Origin: Anaspis maculata
Taxonomy: Eukaryota > Arthropoda > Insecta > Coleoptera > Scraptiidae
Length of the DNA: 64,000 nt
Direction: 5' to 3'
Assembly (NCBI GenBank): GCA_949128115.1
Contig: OX421966.1
Location: 30,645,042 to 30,709,041 of the forward strand
In this document: positions 1 to 13,194 of the stretch, piece after piece
Numbering within the stretch: the stretch's first letter is position 1
Layout: every line of letters starts with the position of its first letter
The notes under the pieces: model-generated
Seen by the model: the letters and a program-made list of their open reading frames with translations, nothing else
The model's database searches: none
What the model was told of the DNA's origin: nothing
Position numbers and translations under genes: made by a program

Positions 1-157
1 CAAACAAAAATTTCAAAATGTTTAGGGGCGGCCGAGGAGGTAAAATATAAATAGCAAAAAAATAGAAAAAAACGCATTTCTGCCCTGAAATGCCGCCCCC
101 TGAATCTGGCCGCCCTTGTGCCATGCACGAGTTGCACGCCCGCTTAAGACGGCCCTG
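1..157 (+). mobile_element. Right end of a hAT-like element (same family as 2764-3566)
   Basis: The first 157 bases resemble the right end of the 803-bp element at 2764-3566: both have paired GGCCGCCCTTGTGC motifs about 50 bp before the end and finish in CGGCCCTG. The left part lies outside the window, so no target duplication can be tested. Confidence 0.6.
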
Positions 158-710
158 AGTACATGCTTATGCTGCTCATTTTCTACGTTATTTGACTATT
201 TGAGACCTTGCTTTCGGGTCGTGGCAACGGGTCGGATCTAGGGAATCACTTTTCCAAAACTATAAAATTAATTGAACGCAATAAGTGCAGGCGCAAGTAC
301 GCTTTACTTACGAAAACTTACCACGAAGTTCCATGAAATCTGTTGAATATTTCAATGCGAACTCAAAAAAAAAAACAACAATGAAAAAGAAGGGCAGTTC
401 AGTGAGAACAAGCCAGCAAATCTCCAAAACTTGCAGTCGTTCAGTTTACAGTTGAAAAAACAGTTTAAAATCATGCAAAATCATGTTGTCCATAGTTTTC
501 CAAAAATCAAGAAAAAACCGTTTTCAATGTATAACTGGTTGCCTACAGGATTTCTCAGGAACACATGTAATGGAACTCCAGTGTTTTTTTTTTTCGTACG
601 GTTTTTGCCGGCAGACACGCAAGAGCGAGGGCAAAAGACTTTCCGTCAGTTTTTAGAAAACAGAAATCACAAAACCTCTGATATCACCTGATCAATTTTA
701 TTTGCCCATT

Positions 711-1236
711 ATAGTCCGGGAGACGGACGCATGTTTAGTACCCCTATCGAGTTATGTGTAGAGACTATCATCTATGTATCGAGAAAATATGTGCAACCAT
801 GGAATGGCAATCCTGCCTAAGTAAATCCTACCAGAAATGCAATTAATTGAATAATTTAAAAATTGTAGATTACAACCTTCAAAATTCTTGTCGACGGCAC
901 ACAACAATCACCCCTTTGACGCGCCACTGTCAGAACTTACATGGTGCTGCTAAGCAACTATCATTACGCATACGCAAAACTAGGTAAGTTTCTGGCAGTG
1001 GCCCGTGAAAGGGGTGATTGCTGTGTGCCATCAACAATGTGACTGACATTTGTTGACAAGAATTTTGTAGGTTGTAATCTACAACTTCTGAATTATTTAA
1101 TTAATTGCATTTCCGGCAGGATTTACTTAGGCAGGATTGCCATTCCATAGTTGCACATATTTTCTCGATACATAGATGATAGTCTCTACACGTAACTCGA
1201 TAGGGGTACTAAAACCGCGTCCGTCTCTTTTACTAT
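711..1236. mobile_element. Foldback element, about 230-bp inverted arms
   Basis: Left arm 711-940 and right arm 983-1236 are inverted copies with a loop of about 40 bp. Matching landmarks are GAGACGGACGC near the outer ends, the ACCCCTATCGAGTTA block, and the inner CAATCACCCCTTT/AAAGGGGTGATTG pair. Arms differ by scattered substitutions and small indels, so this is not recent. No coding potential; family unknown. Confidence 0.85.
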
Positions 1237-2563
1237 TACCCTTTGTAAGCTTACAGTTTAATAGTTGATAATGTTGACAATGTTGACATGCCATTGACAG
1301 ACAGAACCGCAACCGTAAGGTAGTGAAAGTACTAGAAGCGTAGAAAACGAGCCCAGACGGTCTGTAAGGACCAGACACGTATTATTGCTCAATGTTTCAT
1401 ACCAACGATTTTCATACCGCGACAGCATGACAACCTCAACCCCAACTTCGGTATCGGTAGTGTTCACCCGGCAGACACAAAAAAAAACTTGTAAATGAGA
1501 GAACGGAACGGAGACCTTGATCGCTTCCCATCTCTTTGCCGGAGCTCTACCATCACCGACAGAAAAACCGGCATAAATCCACACCCCCCTGGAATTACAT
1601 CCCCCTTCGACCACCCCCTTGCACTGTCAACATCCCGGCGCGCTTGATTCTCCATAGCAGAGTTTTTTTTAATTTCCTGAAAGCCGATGTTTACAAGACT
1701 TCGCCTCCTTTTTTGCGCCATTACCTGCGTAATTGAAAAATATATTGCGCGCCGCCTGCCGTTGGAAAATATACTCGTCGCATTTAAATAATAAACTACC
1801 AATGGACTAGCGATTATCTCTAATCATGCAATATCAACTCGCACCGCACGCGGTGTAAACAACAACAATAACAAACGGGGGTGATAACTCGCAGATAAAA
1901 CTGGGAGACCTTTTGCAAGACCTTTTAATTGAGCACTTACTATTATTATTATAATTATTATTACCACCATTTCATTATGAAAAATTTAATTGTGAAATTG
2001 GTCCGTGGAAAAAAGAAAAAAAATCTGCAGCGCGCAGCGCAACATCCGCGGGAGGTCAATGGCGCATACATCGACAATAATGGCACGATAACATCCTCTG
2101 GACCTCTGGGGATTAATGCGAATCTATTTATACGTGTACTGTGTACTTGCTGCTTGTTTAAAAAAATAAGTTGGTAAATAGAGTGCGGCTTGATAACAGG
2201 TGATTGTTTGCATTTTTTTTACCGCAGAACCACTCGATTGAATTTATCTGTTTCGTCGCGTTTCGATTTCCTGCTGTGAGTGTGGAGTGGAGCGACCTTC
2301 GGTTAAGTCAACAAAGATTTGATAAAAGAAAATTCGAGACTGTAGATTCTAGATTAAGATTATTGCCACGCTTCCGGTAAAATGCGGTATTGTTTTATTT
2401 TTTGTTGCTGTTTTCAGCGAGTATAGTAATTGGACGTTTCAAGAAGCAAGAAAAGACTTTTCATGGCAAACTCACAAATTTATTAATACATATGTGTAAT
2501 TAACCAAAAGATAAATGGAAGAGTAAGTAAATGCCACCGAAACGACTGTTGGAAAATAATATC
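1237..2563. other. Intergenic DNA, no recognised gene
   Basis: AT-rich sequence with a short ATT microsatellite near 1938-1965. Several short open frames exist on both strands, but none has a recognisable domain, splice structure or codon pattern. Confidence 0.5.
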
Positions 2564-4330
2564 TATAGTATGTTCACCTGTACCGTGATTCTAGTCGGCT
2601 GTGAGATTTTGTTTTCAAGTTTCCAAATCTGAAATATAGAAAATCCCCAAAACTTTGCGGTTGGCTGCTCTGGCTTCATTTAGCGAGACGTCCTTGATTT
2701 AGCGTTCGTCGTTCAGACCACTTTTGGAACGCATTTTTTACGCATATCCTCTGCAGATAGACGCAGGGCCGATTCTGGCTCGTCGGCCGCCCTTGTGCAA
2801 AAAATATTTAGCCGCCCACCATCTGTAACCCCGCAGCAATTTTCTGGCGGAGGCATCCGGGTCCTCTAGAAATTGCACCAATTCATAGGTATACTGATTT
2901 TGTAGTTAAATGGAATCAGAAAAAGCTGTTTGGATGGGTGGTTGTTTTTTGATAAGAAGGCAAAACCTCGGGCAAAACCCAGAAAAAAGTCATAATTATT
3001 TGTAAAATACCTATATAATCTTGAAAGCACAACAACTTGCAAAATTCAGAAAACAAAAAAAAAACTTGACAAACCTAATACATATTTGGTATATAAAAGG
3101 TAAGTACTAGGTCTGTGAGTAGTAGGTATTAGGTATACCTATACCAAGGGCCGGTATATCCGAGGCCCGAGGGTATTTCCCACAGAGTAGATATTCCCAT
3201 TCTCTCAAAAAGTTTTGACGCAAAGTTCATCGGCCAAACAGAGTATCCTAAATGTTACCAAGAGATGAAAATTCTTGCCTTTCCTCAGATACTTATATAT
3301 ATGAGAGAGAAGTCTAATATCTAAAATAGTTGACGCAGGGCGGCCGCCTCGCCTCCATTCTTGACAATAACCTGTTGTATTTTTTCGGAACTAAAAAATC
3401 ACAATTTACGCAGGGCGGCCGCCTTCGGTCTCAAAAATCATAATATCAGTTTCTTTTTTACAATCAATTTTTCGTTTAAAAAAAATTCAGCGACCTTTCG
3501 CCGCCCTTGAATTTTGGCCGCTCTTGTGCAGGGGCACTCCCAGCACACCACTCAGAATCGGCCCTGGATAGACGGAATATTCTTGCGGGACGTGATGTCT
3601 GACGCTTTCTTCCATTATGTTGGAAAATGTAGTAATTTTAATTTTATGAGCTGTTTTTAATTTTCGCCAATGAATAAATACATCGAAGCAGCTTTGACAT
3701 TTGACAGGTGTCAAAAATATTTCTAACCTCTCGAAGCCGGTTCAACTTCAGGTTGATTCAAACTAAAAAAGTACTAGGTCTTCGTCCAAAAAAGGGGTCC
3801 CATGGAATCATCAATCCTTTCACCTCTTGCAGTCGGAAAAACACGACGAATCATGAAGAACTATTGGCAAGACAAAGAACATCCCAGCAGGCCTGCAGTT
3901 GCAGCAGGATTTACGTATAAAAAGTTAATTAAACCGAACTTCAAAAAACCCAGCCGCTCAAAGTTGCGTATTGGACCAAAATTCATGTGAGTACCTTCAG
4001 TTTGTAATTTGCTTCCGTTTTGGAGCTTGGCGGAACGAGTTTCTGTTAGCCTTGAATGGCCGCCGTCAAGATGACTTAAATTGAAGGCGGGTCCGTAAGG
4101 TTTTGGTGTCTAAATGATGGTAATACAGCTTTGTGCCCCTCTAGTGGCATTTCCACGTATGACAAGGTCAGTTTTCCAAGATTGCAATATCAATTTGATA
4201 AGAAATATAACTTAACTTCTAGAGAAGTCAGTTTCACATCAGGTAAAAAGGCGGCAAGCCTACAATGCCAAAGTAGAAAATTTGCCCAGCCAACTAGAGT
4301 CACAGTACAAATGAACCTACTCTACATATA
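2564..4330. mobile_element. TIR-family element, copy 1 (interrupted by a hAT-like element)
   Basis: The ends carry inverted copies of TATAGTNNGTTCACNTG..GTGATTCTAGTCGGCTG. Two related copies lie at 20397-21764 and 48736-49638, and all three share internal blocks (for example the region around 3700-4000 and the last 200 bp). Copy 1 is longer because of the 803-bp insertion at 2764-3566. Non-autonomous; no transposase is seen. Confidence 0.8.
2764..3566. mobile_element. hAT-like non-autonomous element, perfect 8-bp TSD GATAGACG
   Basis: Terminal inverted repeats CAGGGCCGATTCTG and CAGAATCGGCCCTG at the two ends. They are flanked by the direct repeat GATAGACG at 2756-2763 and 3567-3574. The two related host elements at 20397-21764 and 48736-49638 lack this block and show the uninterrupted empty site (near 20550-20575 and 48888-48905). 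An 8-bp duplication with a CAGGG-type end is characteristic of the hAT superfamily. Internal GC-rich repeats contain GGCGGCCGCC. No ORF of transposase size. Confidence 0.9.
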
Positions 4331-4572
4331 GGACATTTAACACAAAGTCAACTTCAGAGCAGAGCTAACCTACTGGGACGAAAGTACTGGGGCCTCATGT
4401 GGTATAGTTTTCTGCAATTTCTTCAACTTCACAATTACCTAATTACGTGACCTAATAAATTTTTTGGCCAATGGAAAAATCGTCAATAATTTACATAGTT
4501 CCTTATACAGGTTATCCCAGGTTTTTATGCAAAAAACACAACCAGAAGGTCCTCAGGTAAAACCAAAAACTA

Positions 4573-5077
4573 CGAAGGCGTAGAGGAGCTAACAACAAAT
4601 TGTCACAACGTCGAATCAAAATTGAGATTGAGTGTTGCAATTTCAACTCAACTATTGTAAGTTCGATCTACAATTGTGAGTTCGAACCTACAATTGTAAG
4701 TTCGAATCTACAATTGTAACTTCGAATCTACAATTGCAAGTTCGAACATACAATTGTTCGAATCTACAATTGTAACGTCGCATCTACAATTGTAAGTTCG
4801 AATCTACAATTGCAAGTTCGAGTTCGAACCTAGAATTGTAAGTTCGAATCTACAATTAGCAGTTCGAATCTACAATTACAAGTTTGAACCTACAATTGCA
4901 AGTTGAAACTGACAATTGCAGGTTCGAAATTACACATCTAGATTTGAACTTGCAATTGTAGGTTCAAACTTGCAATTGTAGATTCGAACTTACAATCATT
5001 TAGTTGAAATTGCAACAATCGACCTCAATTGTGATTCAACGTTGTGACAATTTGTTGTTGGCCCCTCTACGCCTTCG
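4573..5077. mobile_element. Foldback element with polarity-inverting 20-bp minisatellite
   Basis: Outer arms start CGAAGGCGTAGAGG and end CCTCTACGCCTTCG and stay complementary for about 95 bp inward. Between them are about fifteen units of a roughly 20-bp repeat, GTTCGAATCTACAATTGTAA. Towards the right side the units switch to the opposite orientation (near 4915-5000), so the array is itself palindromic. No coding potential. Confidence 0.85.
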
Positions 5078-5214
5078 AAAAACAACCGTGTAATTTATTT
5101 TTCGAAATCCGGAAACATCGAGTCCGGTCCTGAATTTATCCTTGGTTTGATAGAACATCAAAAGTGAATTGACAACTTGTAGTGATTATCTGAAATAGCG
5201 GTTGACTGATTTAA

Positions 5215-5728
5215 TTAAACTGAATTATAGAAAATATTCCCGAAAAATTTCAGTTGCCAGTTTTTCTTTGAATCAGAGCTTTTGTAGCATTTTACTTCCC
5301 CGACCCACCACCCATAGAGGAGAGGGGAAGTATTTTTCATGTAGTTTCCGAATATTACATCAGATTTTGAATCAATCCGTGAGGGCATATTCCTTGACAG
5401 AAAATCACCATTCAGCTCTCTTTCGAAAGCTACAAGGAGGCACTTTGGTTTGAGCCCAGACATTTTCAAAATCTAAAAATGTTTTCGGATTTTTTTTGGA
5501 TTTTGGAAATGTTTCAAGGCTCAATCCAAAGTACCTCCTTGTAGCTTTCGGACGAAACCTGGATGGTAGATTTCTGTCAAAAAATAAGCCCGCACGGATT
5601 GAACCCGCAACGCCTTATTTCCCCAATTCAACTGTGTCCTTGAAAGTTGACTTTTTGAAGTCAATTATGGAATCGCCCATTAGCAGTAAAATAGAAATTG
5701 ACCTGAAAAATTTTAATCAATTCTATTG
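5215..5728. mobile_element. Foldback element, inverted arms of about 230 bp
   Basis: The inner arms are clear: the block around 5385-5455 (AAGCTACAAGGAGGCACTTTG) is inverted at 5522-5600 (CAAAGTACCTCCTTGTAGCTTT). The outer arms are more diverged, so the ends are approximate. Short open frames in both arms are mirror images and not taken as genes. Confidence 0.65.
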
Positions 5729-6346
5729 ATTTCCATATTTGCGAGATATGGCCAATCGAGTTTTTGGTCGAATACATATATCACCTGTACTTACCTATAT
5801 CGGAAATGGAGGACCTCAAGAAAATTCCGAGTGCAGATTCAGATTTGCCTCGAGGAAGTCCATTCAAGTACCCGTAAGCTATGTCGATTACTTACGTCGT
5901 GGGACGGGGCCTGTCTGTTTGAATATGTTTCGTTATTGTCAATAACAATAATTATTAATAGTATAAAAGGAAACACTCGAGCGAAGACTAAACTGGGAAG
6001 GTAATTGTGGGTGTGCATGGAGAGAAATAAACCTTGATCTTTCGCTTCGAGCAATATTATGTTTTTAACGAGCGATTTCCAATTTGCAGGTAAGTACACT
6101 GAACTTGTTTTTCCAACTTGTATGTTTTTTACAAATAAGTAGGCATAAAAAGTCTCGACGTCTGGTGAACCCGTACAAAAAGTTGAGCCAACTCCAGAAT
6201 TTTATTGATTAATTAGTACGTTTTTTCTAGCTTTTTGTTTTCAAGCTTCTTTTCGTTGATGTTATTTCACTGCTTGAAACGATTCAAGCATCAATTCTTC
6301 GTCTAAAATGTAAACAGATCCATTCCCTCATAGCAGAATTTTATAC

Positions 6347-7041
6347 TGTTACGAGCGGCGATTCCCGTGCATTCTGGAGCACACCTGATCTTTCTAGATT
6401 CTTCCCATTAGATCCCAATGTACAAGTGCGGAGCTCTGAACATTTCCAAAATATACGCAATAGCTTAGCTAATGTAATTTACGTGGCGACTTCAACGGCC
6501 GAGCAGCACACATCTGTCCATTTGGCAGAGGTGCCGATATACAGCACGTTGATAATGCCCGCGAAATGTGTAGAATTTTTCGGGAGTCGCCTAGGAACCG
6601 TATGTCAGGTCACTGTGGAATTTGCTGGAGGATCGATGGAAGATTCGAGATTAATAGTGGGAGCTACATAAGGCACCGATCCTCAGCCTGCGGGCAGTAT
6701 TGAATCCAAGAGCGATAGCGAACGGATAGAAGCGAGTAGTACCAGCGATGTTCCCAAGTAAATAATTATTGGCGTGTATTTATTGTAGTACGTAGTAATA
6801 AACAGTTTGTCGTGTTTATTTCTGTCCTTGTTTGGATTAATGTAGGAGGGAAATCTTGAGGTTTAGGACGAATCAATGGTCTATCAATCAATCAATCAAT
6901 CACGTTGAAACGTTGCCAGAAAAGAAATTTGAGACCATTGATTCGTTCTAAACCTCAAGATTTCCCTTCTACAGTAATAAACAGTGTGTTTTAAAACGAC
7001 CGTCTCAATTATAAACGAACCTAAACGCGAAATACGTAACA
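6347..7041 (+). mobile_element. Solo LTR, copy 1, TSD ATAC
   Basis: Starts TGTTACGAGCGGCGATT and ends AAATACGTAACA, a TG..CA-ended LTR. It is flanked by ATAC at 6343-6346 and 7042-7045. AATAAA motifs lie near the 3' part. A small foldback (arms about 6843-6885 and 6928-6973) with an AATC microsatellite at its loop sits inside the LTR and explains its greater length relative to the 527-537 bp copies. Probably Gypsy-type, from the 4-bp duplication (inference). Confidence 0.85.
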
Positions 7042-7045
7042 ATAC

Positions 7046-10000
7046 AAAGCCATCCTTATTCCCATACTGTACGACAGAGATGAAGAACTGATGCAATCCA
7101 GGGTTTGCACTTCAACATTCTGCAATTCTGATGCTAATCATTGGTGAAATCCAAGTTTTATACACCAGTCCACTTTATTACTTGTAATCAAAGTGCGTGT
7201 CATGATGAATTAATTCTCACCAATATGTTTTATTTTGTTTTCACTTAAGCTAGCTAATTTAAATTTTAATTGTTGACCTGAATTTATTGCTAATTTATTT
7301 AGTGATTTGTTATGTTGTATGTACCTGCTTATTACTGAACATTTAACGTTGGTGAACATTCAACGTTCGCAAATTTATTAAATAATCAACCCATTTCAAT
7401 TCGACATTTCACAGTGCGTAAGCTCATTTCCTTGTTTCGATCCGGTTCGTACGTAGGCATACAATTACAAATTTATTGTTATTCTGGATCTGCCAAGGAC
7501 GTCTGAAATTTTAGAACATTCGGGTTTGCCCAAAAGTTTATAATGAGGGCAACAGTTAAGGCACTGGGTATCGGTTACTCCGAATCTGTGTGTTCATTAT
7601 TTGGGTTTAGGAGCATTGGTTGCGCCAAGTCTCTGAGCATGGAGAGCCTACTGAATAATACAGAAAGTCTCCAGTTCGTTCTTGTCCATGAGTTGATGAA
7701 ATTTCGTTGACACCGCTTGTCAACACAACCTTAACTACCGTACATTTCTCACAGGGGTCCTATATTATGCTGACGATTATTTTAGAGCTAGATTTACATG
7801 ATAGAAATTATTGTGTACGCACTCCAATTAACCAGTGCTCGTGTCTCAGTTTCTCCAGCTCGTCAATTTTAGTTTATGTAGGTACCTAATTAGTTGGAAT
7901 TACAGGTACATGAATTAGGTACTACATACTTGCTAAAAAGAATGCAAAAGTAAAAGCAAACGGTGTGAAAGCTTTGAAAATCAGCCAGACGATTTTCTAG
8001 TTCTACGTTCCTTGCGATGAAATTTTTTTTAAGCCGAGTGTTTTTTTCGGGTTCAATAATGAAACTGATAGTGGTTGGGGTCTGCCTGCGTTCAAGTGGA
8101 AATTATAAGGACTGGGTTCTGTGTCAGTTGAAACTTGTGTAGATTAGGGTTTGCGTCAGATAAAGCTGGTTTCCAAATAACCAGACTACACACTCGTATA
8201 AATCTGATTGTGTTATTGTATAGCCCGAGAGGCTTTTTGTTTTGAATCGAATCATGAAGCTCTTTCAAGCTTCTATTGTGTACAGGACTAGGAACCTGCA
8301 ACAACGAACACAGCCAGGAATGTCAGGATGATGGAGGAGGGAAGAGGAACCCCTTGGAATGTCTTCTGACCTTTAGATTCGCACAGGCTTTGTTCGAAAC
8401 GCACTTCGCAAAGTTGGATATTATTCAGACTCCAAAGGTACCTACATTACAAACTGTACTATGTATGAGAGAAAAATGTGTTTCGAAATACAACAATCGA
8501 TCAAATTCGAGGCCGCACTCTACGTTTAAGTGAGCTTGCCATGATAGGAATAGCAAAGTTTCGAAATCCAGGAAATGCAACAACCGTTCTTGGACATGTC
8601 CCCGTTCCAGCCAGCCGGTTAGCCAGCCAGCATCCAGCTCAAATCTTCTGCTAAAATTATAACAGCAGCACCAGATTCTACCAATTCCAGGGGTCGATTC
8701 GTTTTACATTTCCGCAATAAATTAGGTGGCCCCAGAGGCTTATAAATACTTAGGTGTGCATGTGGTGGTATGAATGCATCAGATTTAATTTCGTCTACCT
8801 ACCGACGTTGCACATAAATAATTACCGCAGTTGTTGTTATTGGAAAACTCCGCGATCCCACCGAAAAATTTGCTTATTATCGCATGGAAGGTAAATAAAC
8901 TATAAAGACGTGAGATACACAGATACACTGCTTCTACTTTCGATAAAAAAAAAGTACAGTGACCGGTGGAAAAACAAAAGAAAGTAATCGTAACTCGTTA
9001 AGCACTGATGACCAATAAAAGGGCGATTGTACATAATAAATACAGGGTGTTAACCTAAACCGGTAATTTGTACAGTTTGCAATAATCTTCAATCAACTTA
9101 AATCGTACTGAAATAACTATACTAACTACTCCTTTGTCAATAATATGAAAGTCTTGTGTCGACAAAGAAGTGACAGTTGACATTGTTGACAGCTCGATCT
9201 ACCGCCCTTACGCAAGAAGACTTGTCAAAATTTAAAAAATTTCCAAGTGCAACGACTCTCCGGGGCTCTGGAAACGCCACTGGAAAGCAGACGTCGCTGG
9301 CGTCGTCGCCGCCGCCTTGTAAATTGCCATCGGGACGGCATCGGCACGAGTTCTGGAAGTCTGTTTTCCTAATTTCGCGACTTTATATCCGTTCGACGAG
9401 TTTCCGTTTTTCGGATATCGCTTTCTCGAACGGTTCGCTCAACTTTGCACTTTCCTCATTATCCCTTGCCGTATACCTCCTCTCCGTACTTGGCGAGTCT
9501 GCGAGACGGAAATCACGATGACGCCTTTGACAACAATGTGACTTGAAGCAACTCGTTTCAAAGACGACGATCCGATCTGAACAGAGCATCAGCTCGCAGC
9601 ACATCCTTCGGCCTTCATCGCGCGAAAGTTGACGGAAAAATGAGTCAACCGCACCATAAAGCTTCTTCTTTTTTTTGTTATATTTCCTCTCCAAGTGATG
9701 AATAATAATTGAAAGGGGAAAGAAACGGAAAAGAACAAAAACATTTTTCTGCGATGTTACGACGCAGTATAGGTATATAGTCGGTTGCGGGTTTGGTGTA
9801 ATGAACTCGTCGTCCTCGTGGGAATGAACCCGTTTCCGCGCAAAACCAACAGAGATTTTAGATATGCTCATCAAATTATCCAAAACCTCAAGATATTTTG
9901 TTTGTTTGTGTGAGTGAGTGAGGTTTTAATTTTTATTACACCGGGCTGCGATAATGGGGACTTGTTGACACTCATTTTAATGAATGTGATGATGAGGTAC

Positions 10001-10175
10001 AGAAAAGTTTGAGATTAAAGCCGACACTTTCACATTGAAGAACTTCAAACTCTGCGATTGAAGCTGCAGCTATCGGTACTGTCCTCGCTGCCGTCAATTG
10101 AGACTAACGTGAAGGAGACGCTCACCCTAACGCGCCCAAATTGAAATTGTTATTTACAGCCATATTTACGGCAGT
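7046..10175. other. Intergenic DNA, nothing recognised
   Basis: No repeat, gene or RNA that I can support. An open frame of 166 codons on the minus strand at 9883-9383 has no recognisable domain. Confidence 0.4.
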
Positions 10176-10177
10176 CT

Positions 10178-10390
10178 ATGCTTTTAAGCGCACTTTCCCA
10201 AAAAATGGAAAAAAGGCGCTTTTAGCTTCACTTTGTCCGTCCGTCAGTCTGTCTGTACCCGGGATAACTCCTCAGGGGAGAGAGATAATGATGTGGTGTA
10301 AACGCCGATCAATAGTACATACGTCGAGAATATCAAGTTGACTTTAGATTTTTTGTTACTCTGCCGCCATTTTGATCCCCATATGCTGAA
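10178..10390 (+). repeat. Fragment of the foldback arm found at 61.0-63.5 kb
   Basis: Matches the outer about 210 bp of the arm at 61010-61230: GCGCACTTTCCCAAAAAATG, the CCGTCCGTC run, CCCGGGATAACTCCTC and the GTGGTGTAAACGC block, ending in TCTGCCGCCATTTTGATCC. A single orientation only, with no partner arm nearby. Confidence 0.8.
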
Positions 10391-12516
10391 GGCGCAAAGT
10401 AAGAGCCGCGTAACTTATTGCCAAAAAATACCGAGGTCTGATTGGTTGATAGAGCTTCTTATTAGAAGCCATCACCATTCACCATGGTAATCCTTTCTAA
10501 GCTTTGAGACCCAATATGAAATCTAGTCATAAGAGCCTTATTAAGGAACGTCTTCAAAAAGTACTTCTGAAAATCCTATATTCCTAACATGCGATTTTTT
10601 CATGAAGTGCCGCAGCAGATTTTGCACACAGATTATTCAAAACAAACAACAACGAGAGGACATGTTCTTGAACTTAGCACTAAGCCACTATTTCAGTCTG
10701 CGGGCCAAAATAGCGCTCCCAGCATCAGTCTGGTTAGCATGAAAACTGCACTGGAAGACGTTTCTCAATTTCAAAATAGCATTAAAAACCAATTTCCGTT
10801 CCTCGTGGATTGCTTGCTTTCTCGCAAAGAAAAAAAAAGATGTGATTAAAACTAAGAATAACTACAGTTATTTGCGCGTTTGTATTAAAATTAACATCAA
10901 GATCATGCCATGAATCTGTATACGTGTGGTGATATAAGCAGTGAAAGAAGTCTCGCCTTGAAAATTTTTTACTTTTCATTTTATTGTGGTTTGCTGCAGC
11001 GGCAATTAGCGAGTGTCACTCACGCGTGCACCGGAATAATACATGCTTTTATGAATTGAAGCTTGAACTGGAGCTCATTAGCAATTCGCTAAACGCTTTG
11101 GTATTGTGAAAATCAGGATTCCATCGGAAAATTGAAAATTATAGAAAATCAAATGCAGCAGACGGTGGCTAAGTTCAATTTTTGGTGCATGACACTGCAT
11201 GGGGCTGCTCCGGTGTTGTCGTTGAAGCCCTCGTTGAAGCCCATTTGTTCCCAGGCATTGAGCCAACAACTCTGGTTTCATCTTCTTGAGTTGATCTCGA
11301 AGGATGACTCTAAGATGTATCCGCGTCTATACCACCCATTACCTGCTCAAGACACCACAATTATTGCTCGACTATCCCAAAACTCTCCCAAAAGTGGGGA
11401 GACCGAGAAATTGGTTGGTTGAGGCGTTGGTTGGACCAAACCTGATGTCATTTTAACCGCCGTACCTGCAGTGTATTGCCGTTGCCGATAAAGCTACACT
11501 AAGCTCTATGTGAATGCGGCTCAACTGACCAGACCTCATCGATTGACAAGAGCATTATCACCAAAATAACCTAAAATTTCACGCTTAAACAGCACTATTT
11601 CATATAAGGACTCAGACTCAGTAGATGAAGATCTCCATGGTAATGTGGCATAACAAGCTATATCAAACAATCGCACCCCTATACTTGAAAAGCTAAGTTC
11701 CAACTTGGCGCCTTCAACATGAAACTAAGCCGCCAAACTGCTAGATGTTTTTCCTACGACCACTTACGAAAGTGACCCCTTTCACACGCTATAGTAGTGA
11801 AAGTTGTCATTACGTCAACCTACCCAACCTGTGTGTTATAGCCGTGCGTTATTATAACGCACAGTTCATTCGGATCACGAAACAATACGGATTTAAACGA
11901 CGATTTAATCACAATTTCGAAAAACTGGCTTTCAATACCACTCTAACTCTGTTTCACAAGCAAACTAACAATAATTCGCACCTACAGGACTGGCCTCAGT
12001 CATGTCCTCTCAACCGAAAGTATGGGTTTGACATGCTTAATATAACCTTATTGAAGGCCTAACCCTAGCGGTGAGATGTATAAAAATAAAAATCCTACAT
12101 AATTTCCTTTCAACAACAGTAATTGTAAAGTTATGAATGAAATTCTCGCCTACACTTATAAAGCAGAATAATTCTTTGGTAGCAATGCAAATGTGACCAC
12201 AAAAGATTAAATGGGTGTCCATTCAGAAATCTTGAGCTGCACCAGCCCCATCCAATACACCTAAATACTTGCAATCAAGTTAACATACTAAAATGTCAAA
12301 ATGACAGTTGAAATGTCACTAATTTCATTACTGGATTTTCAATTTTCTCACAAGGAGACGTTGTTGATAAATGAGGTCCCATACACCCTCGCATACACCT
12401 GATGATGACCAAAACGTACCTTTCCCGGCTGGGCTTTAGGCCGCTATTGCTCTTCAAAGGATAAAAGAAATTGTTCGTCTCCTTATTAATGACGGTTTAG
12501 GCCGGCCGACAAAAAT
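10391..12516. other. Intergenic DNA, nothing recognised
   Basis: No gene or complete element recognised. A 25-bp stretch at 11520-11544 recurs exactly at 14012-14036, next to a foldback end. Confidence 0.4.
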
Positions 12517-12621
12517 ATCCTGATAGCTTGATGGTGAGAGACGCCACCTCCAACCTTACCTGCTGCCACAGGCGCGTGGTGTGTGTCCAGCAGGCTCGAG
12601 TTCGATTCCTGCGATTCCCCG
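12517..12621 (+). repeat. tRNA-derived SINE head
   Basis: An A-box-like TAGCTTGATGGTGAGAG near 12523 and a B-box GAGTTCGATTCC near 12598 at the spacing of a tRNA-type pol III promoter. The interior cannot fold into a normal cloverleaf and is too long, so it is a SINE head and not a working tRNA. A T-run follows. Confidence 0.55.
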
Positions 12622-13194
12622 ATTTTTTTTATGAAAAAGATCATTTTTTATATTTTGAAAGAAATCAAAATTTGAAAGACTGGTTTTTGATTAGATTCCT
12701 GATTTTTTGCGATAATTCATGGTACCGCTCGCTTGTAAGATGCTAAAGCATAACAACAGCTACAAACAGGCTTGGTCAGAAAATAGCGGTGTTTTTCGAA
12801 AAAAATTGAAATATATGAAAAAATATTAGTATTGAAAAATCTGGGTGGTCAAAGAAACGGTGTTTTTCGAGAAAAAATTGAAAATTGTAAAAAAGAATTT
12901 TTTTTGAGAATTGCAATTCTTGAAAATTTGAAATACATATACATTTTCTTTATAAACCCATTTAAAATTACCCTTATTTATGTAATTATTATTTATCCAC
13001 TGGTTTTTATAAAATCTATGTTTACAGAAGAACACGAAAATGACGTATCAATTTGAATGTAATTTTCTCCCGGTCGTAGGAAAAATAGTGTACGTAACTC
13101 GCCGTAAAGTGTCTTACTTTAATTTGTGTGATTTCTGCACTCGGCTGCGCCTCGTGCATTAACTTACACACTCATGCGTAATGTATCACTTTCC

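Noticed and set aside
4630..5000. CRISPR-like spacing of short repeats
   Set aside because: Units are contiguous, about 20 bp, without unique spacers, and reverse orientation within a foldback; the window is eukaryotic.
9383..9883. 166-codon open frame on the minus strand
   Set aside because: No recognisable domain, low-complexity lysine run, and the overlapping plus-strand frame is equally open.
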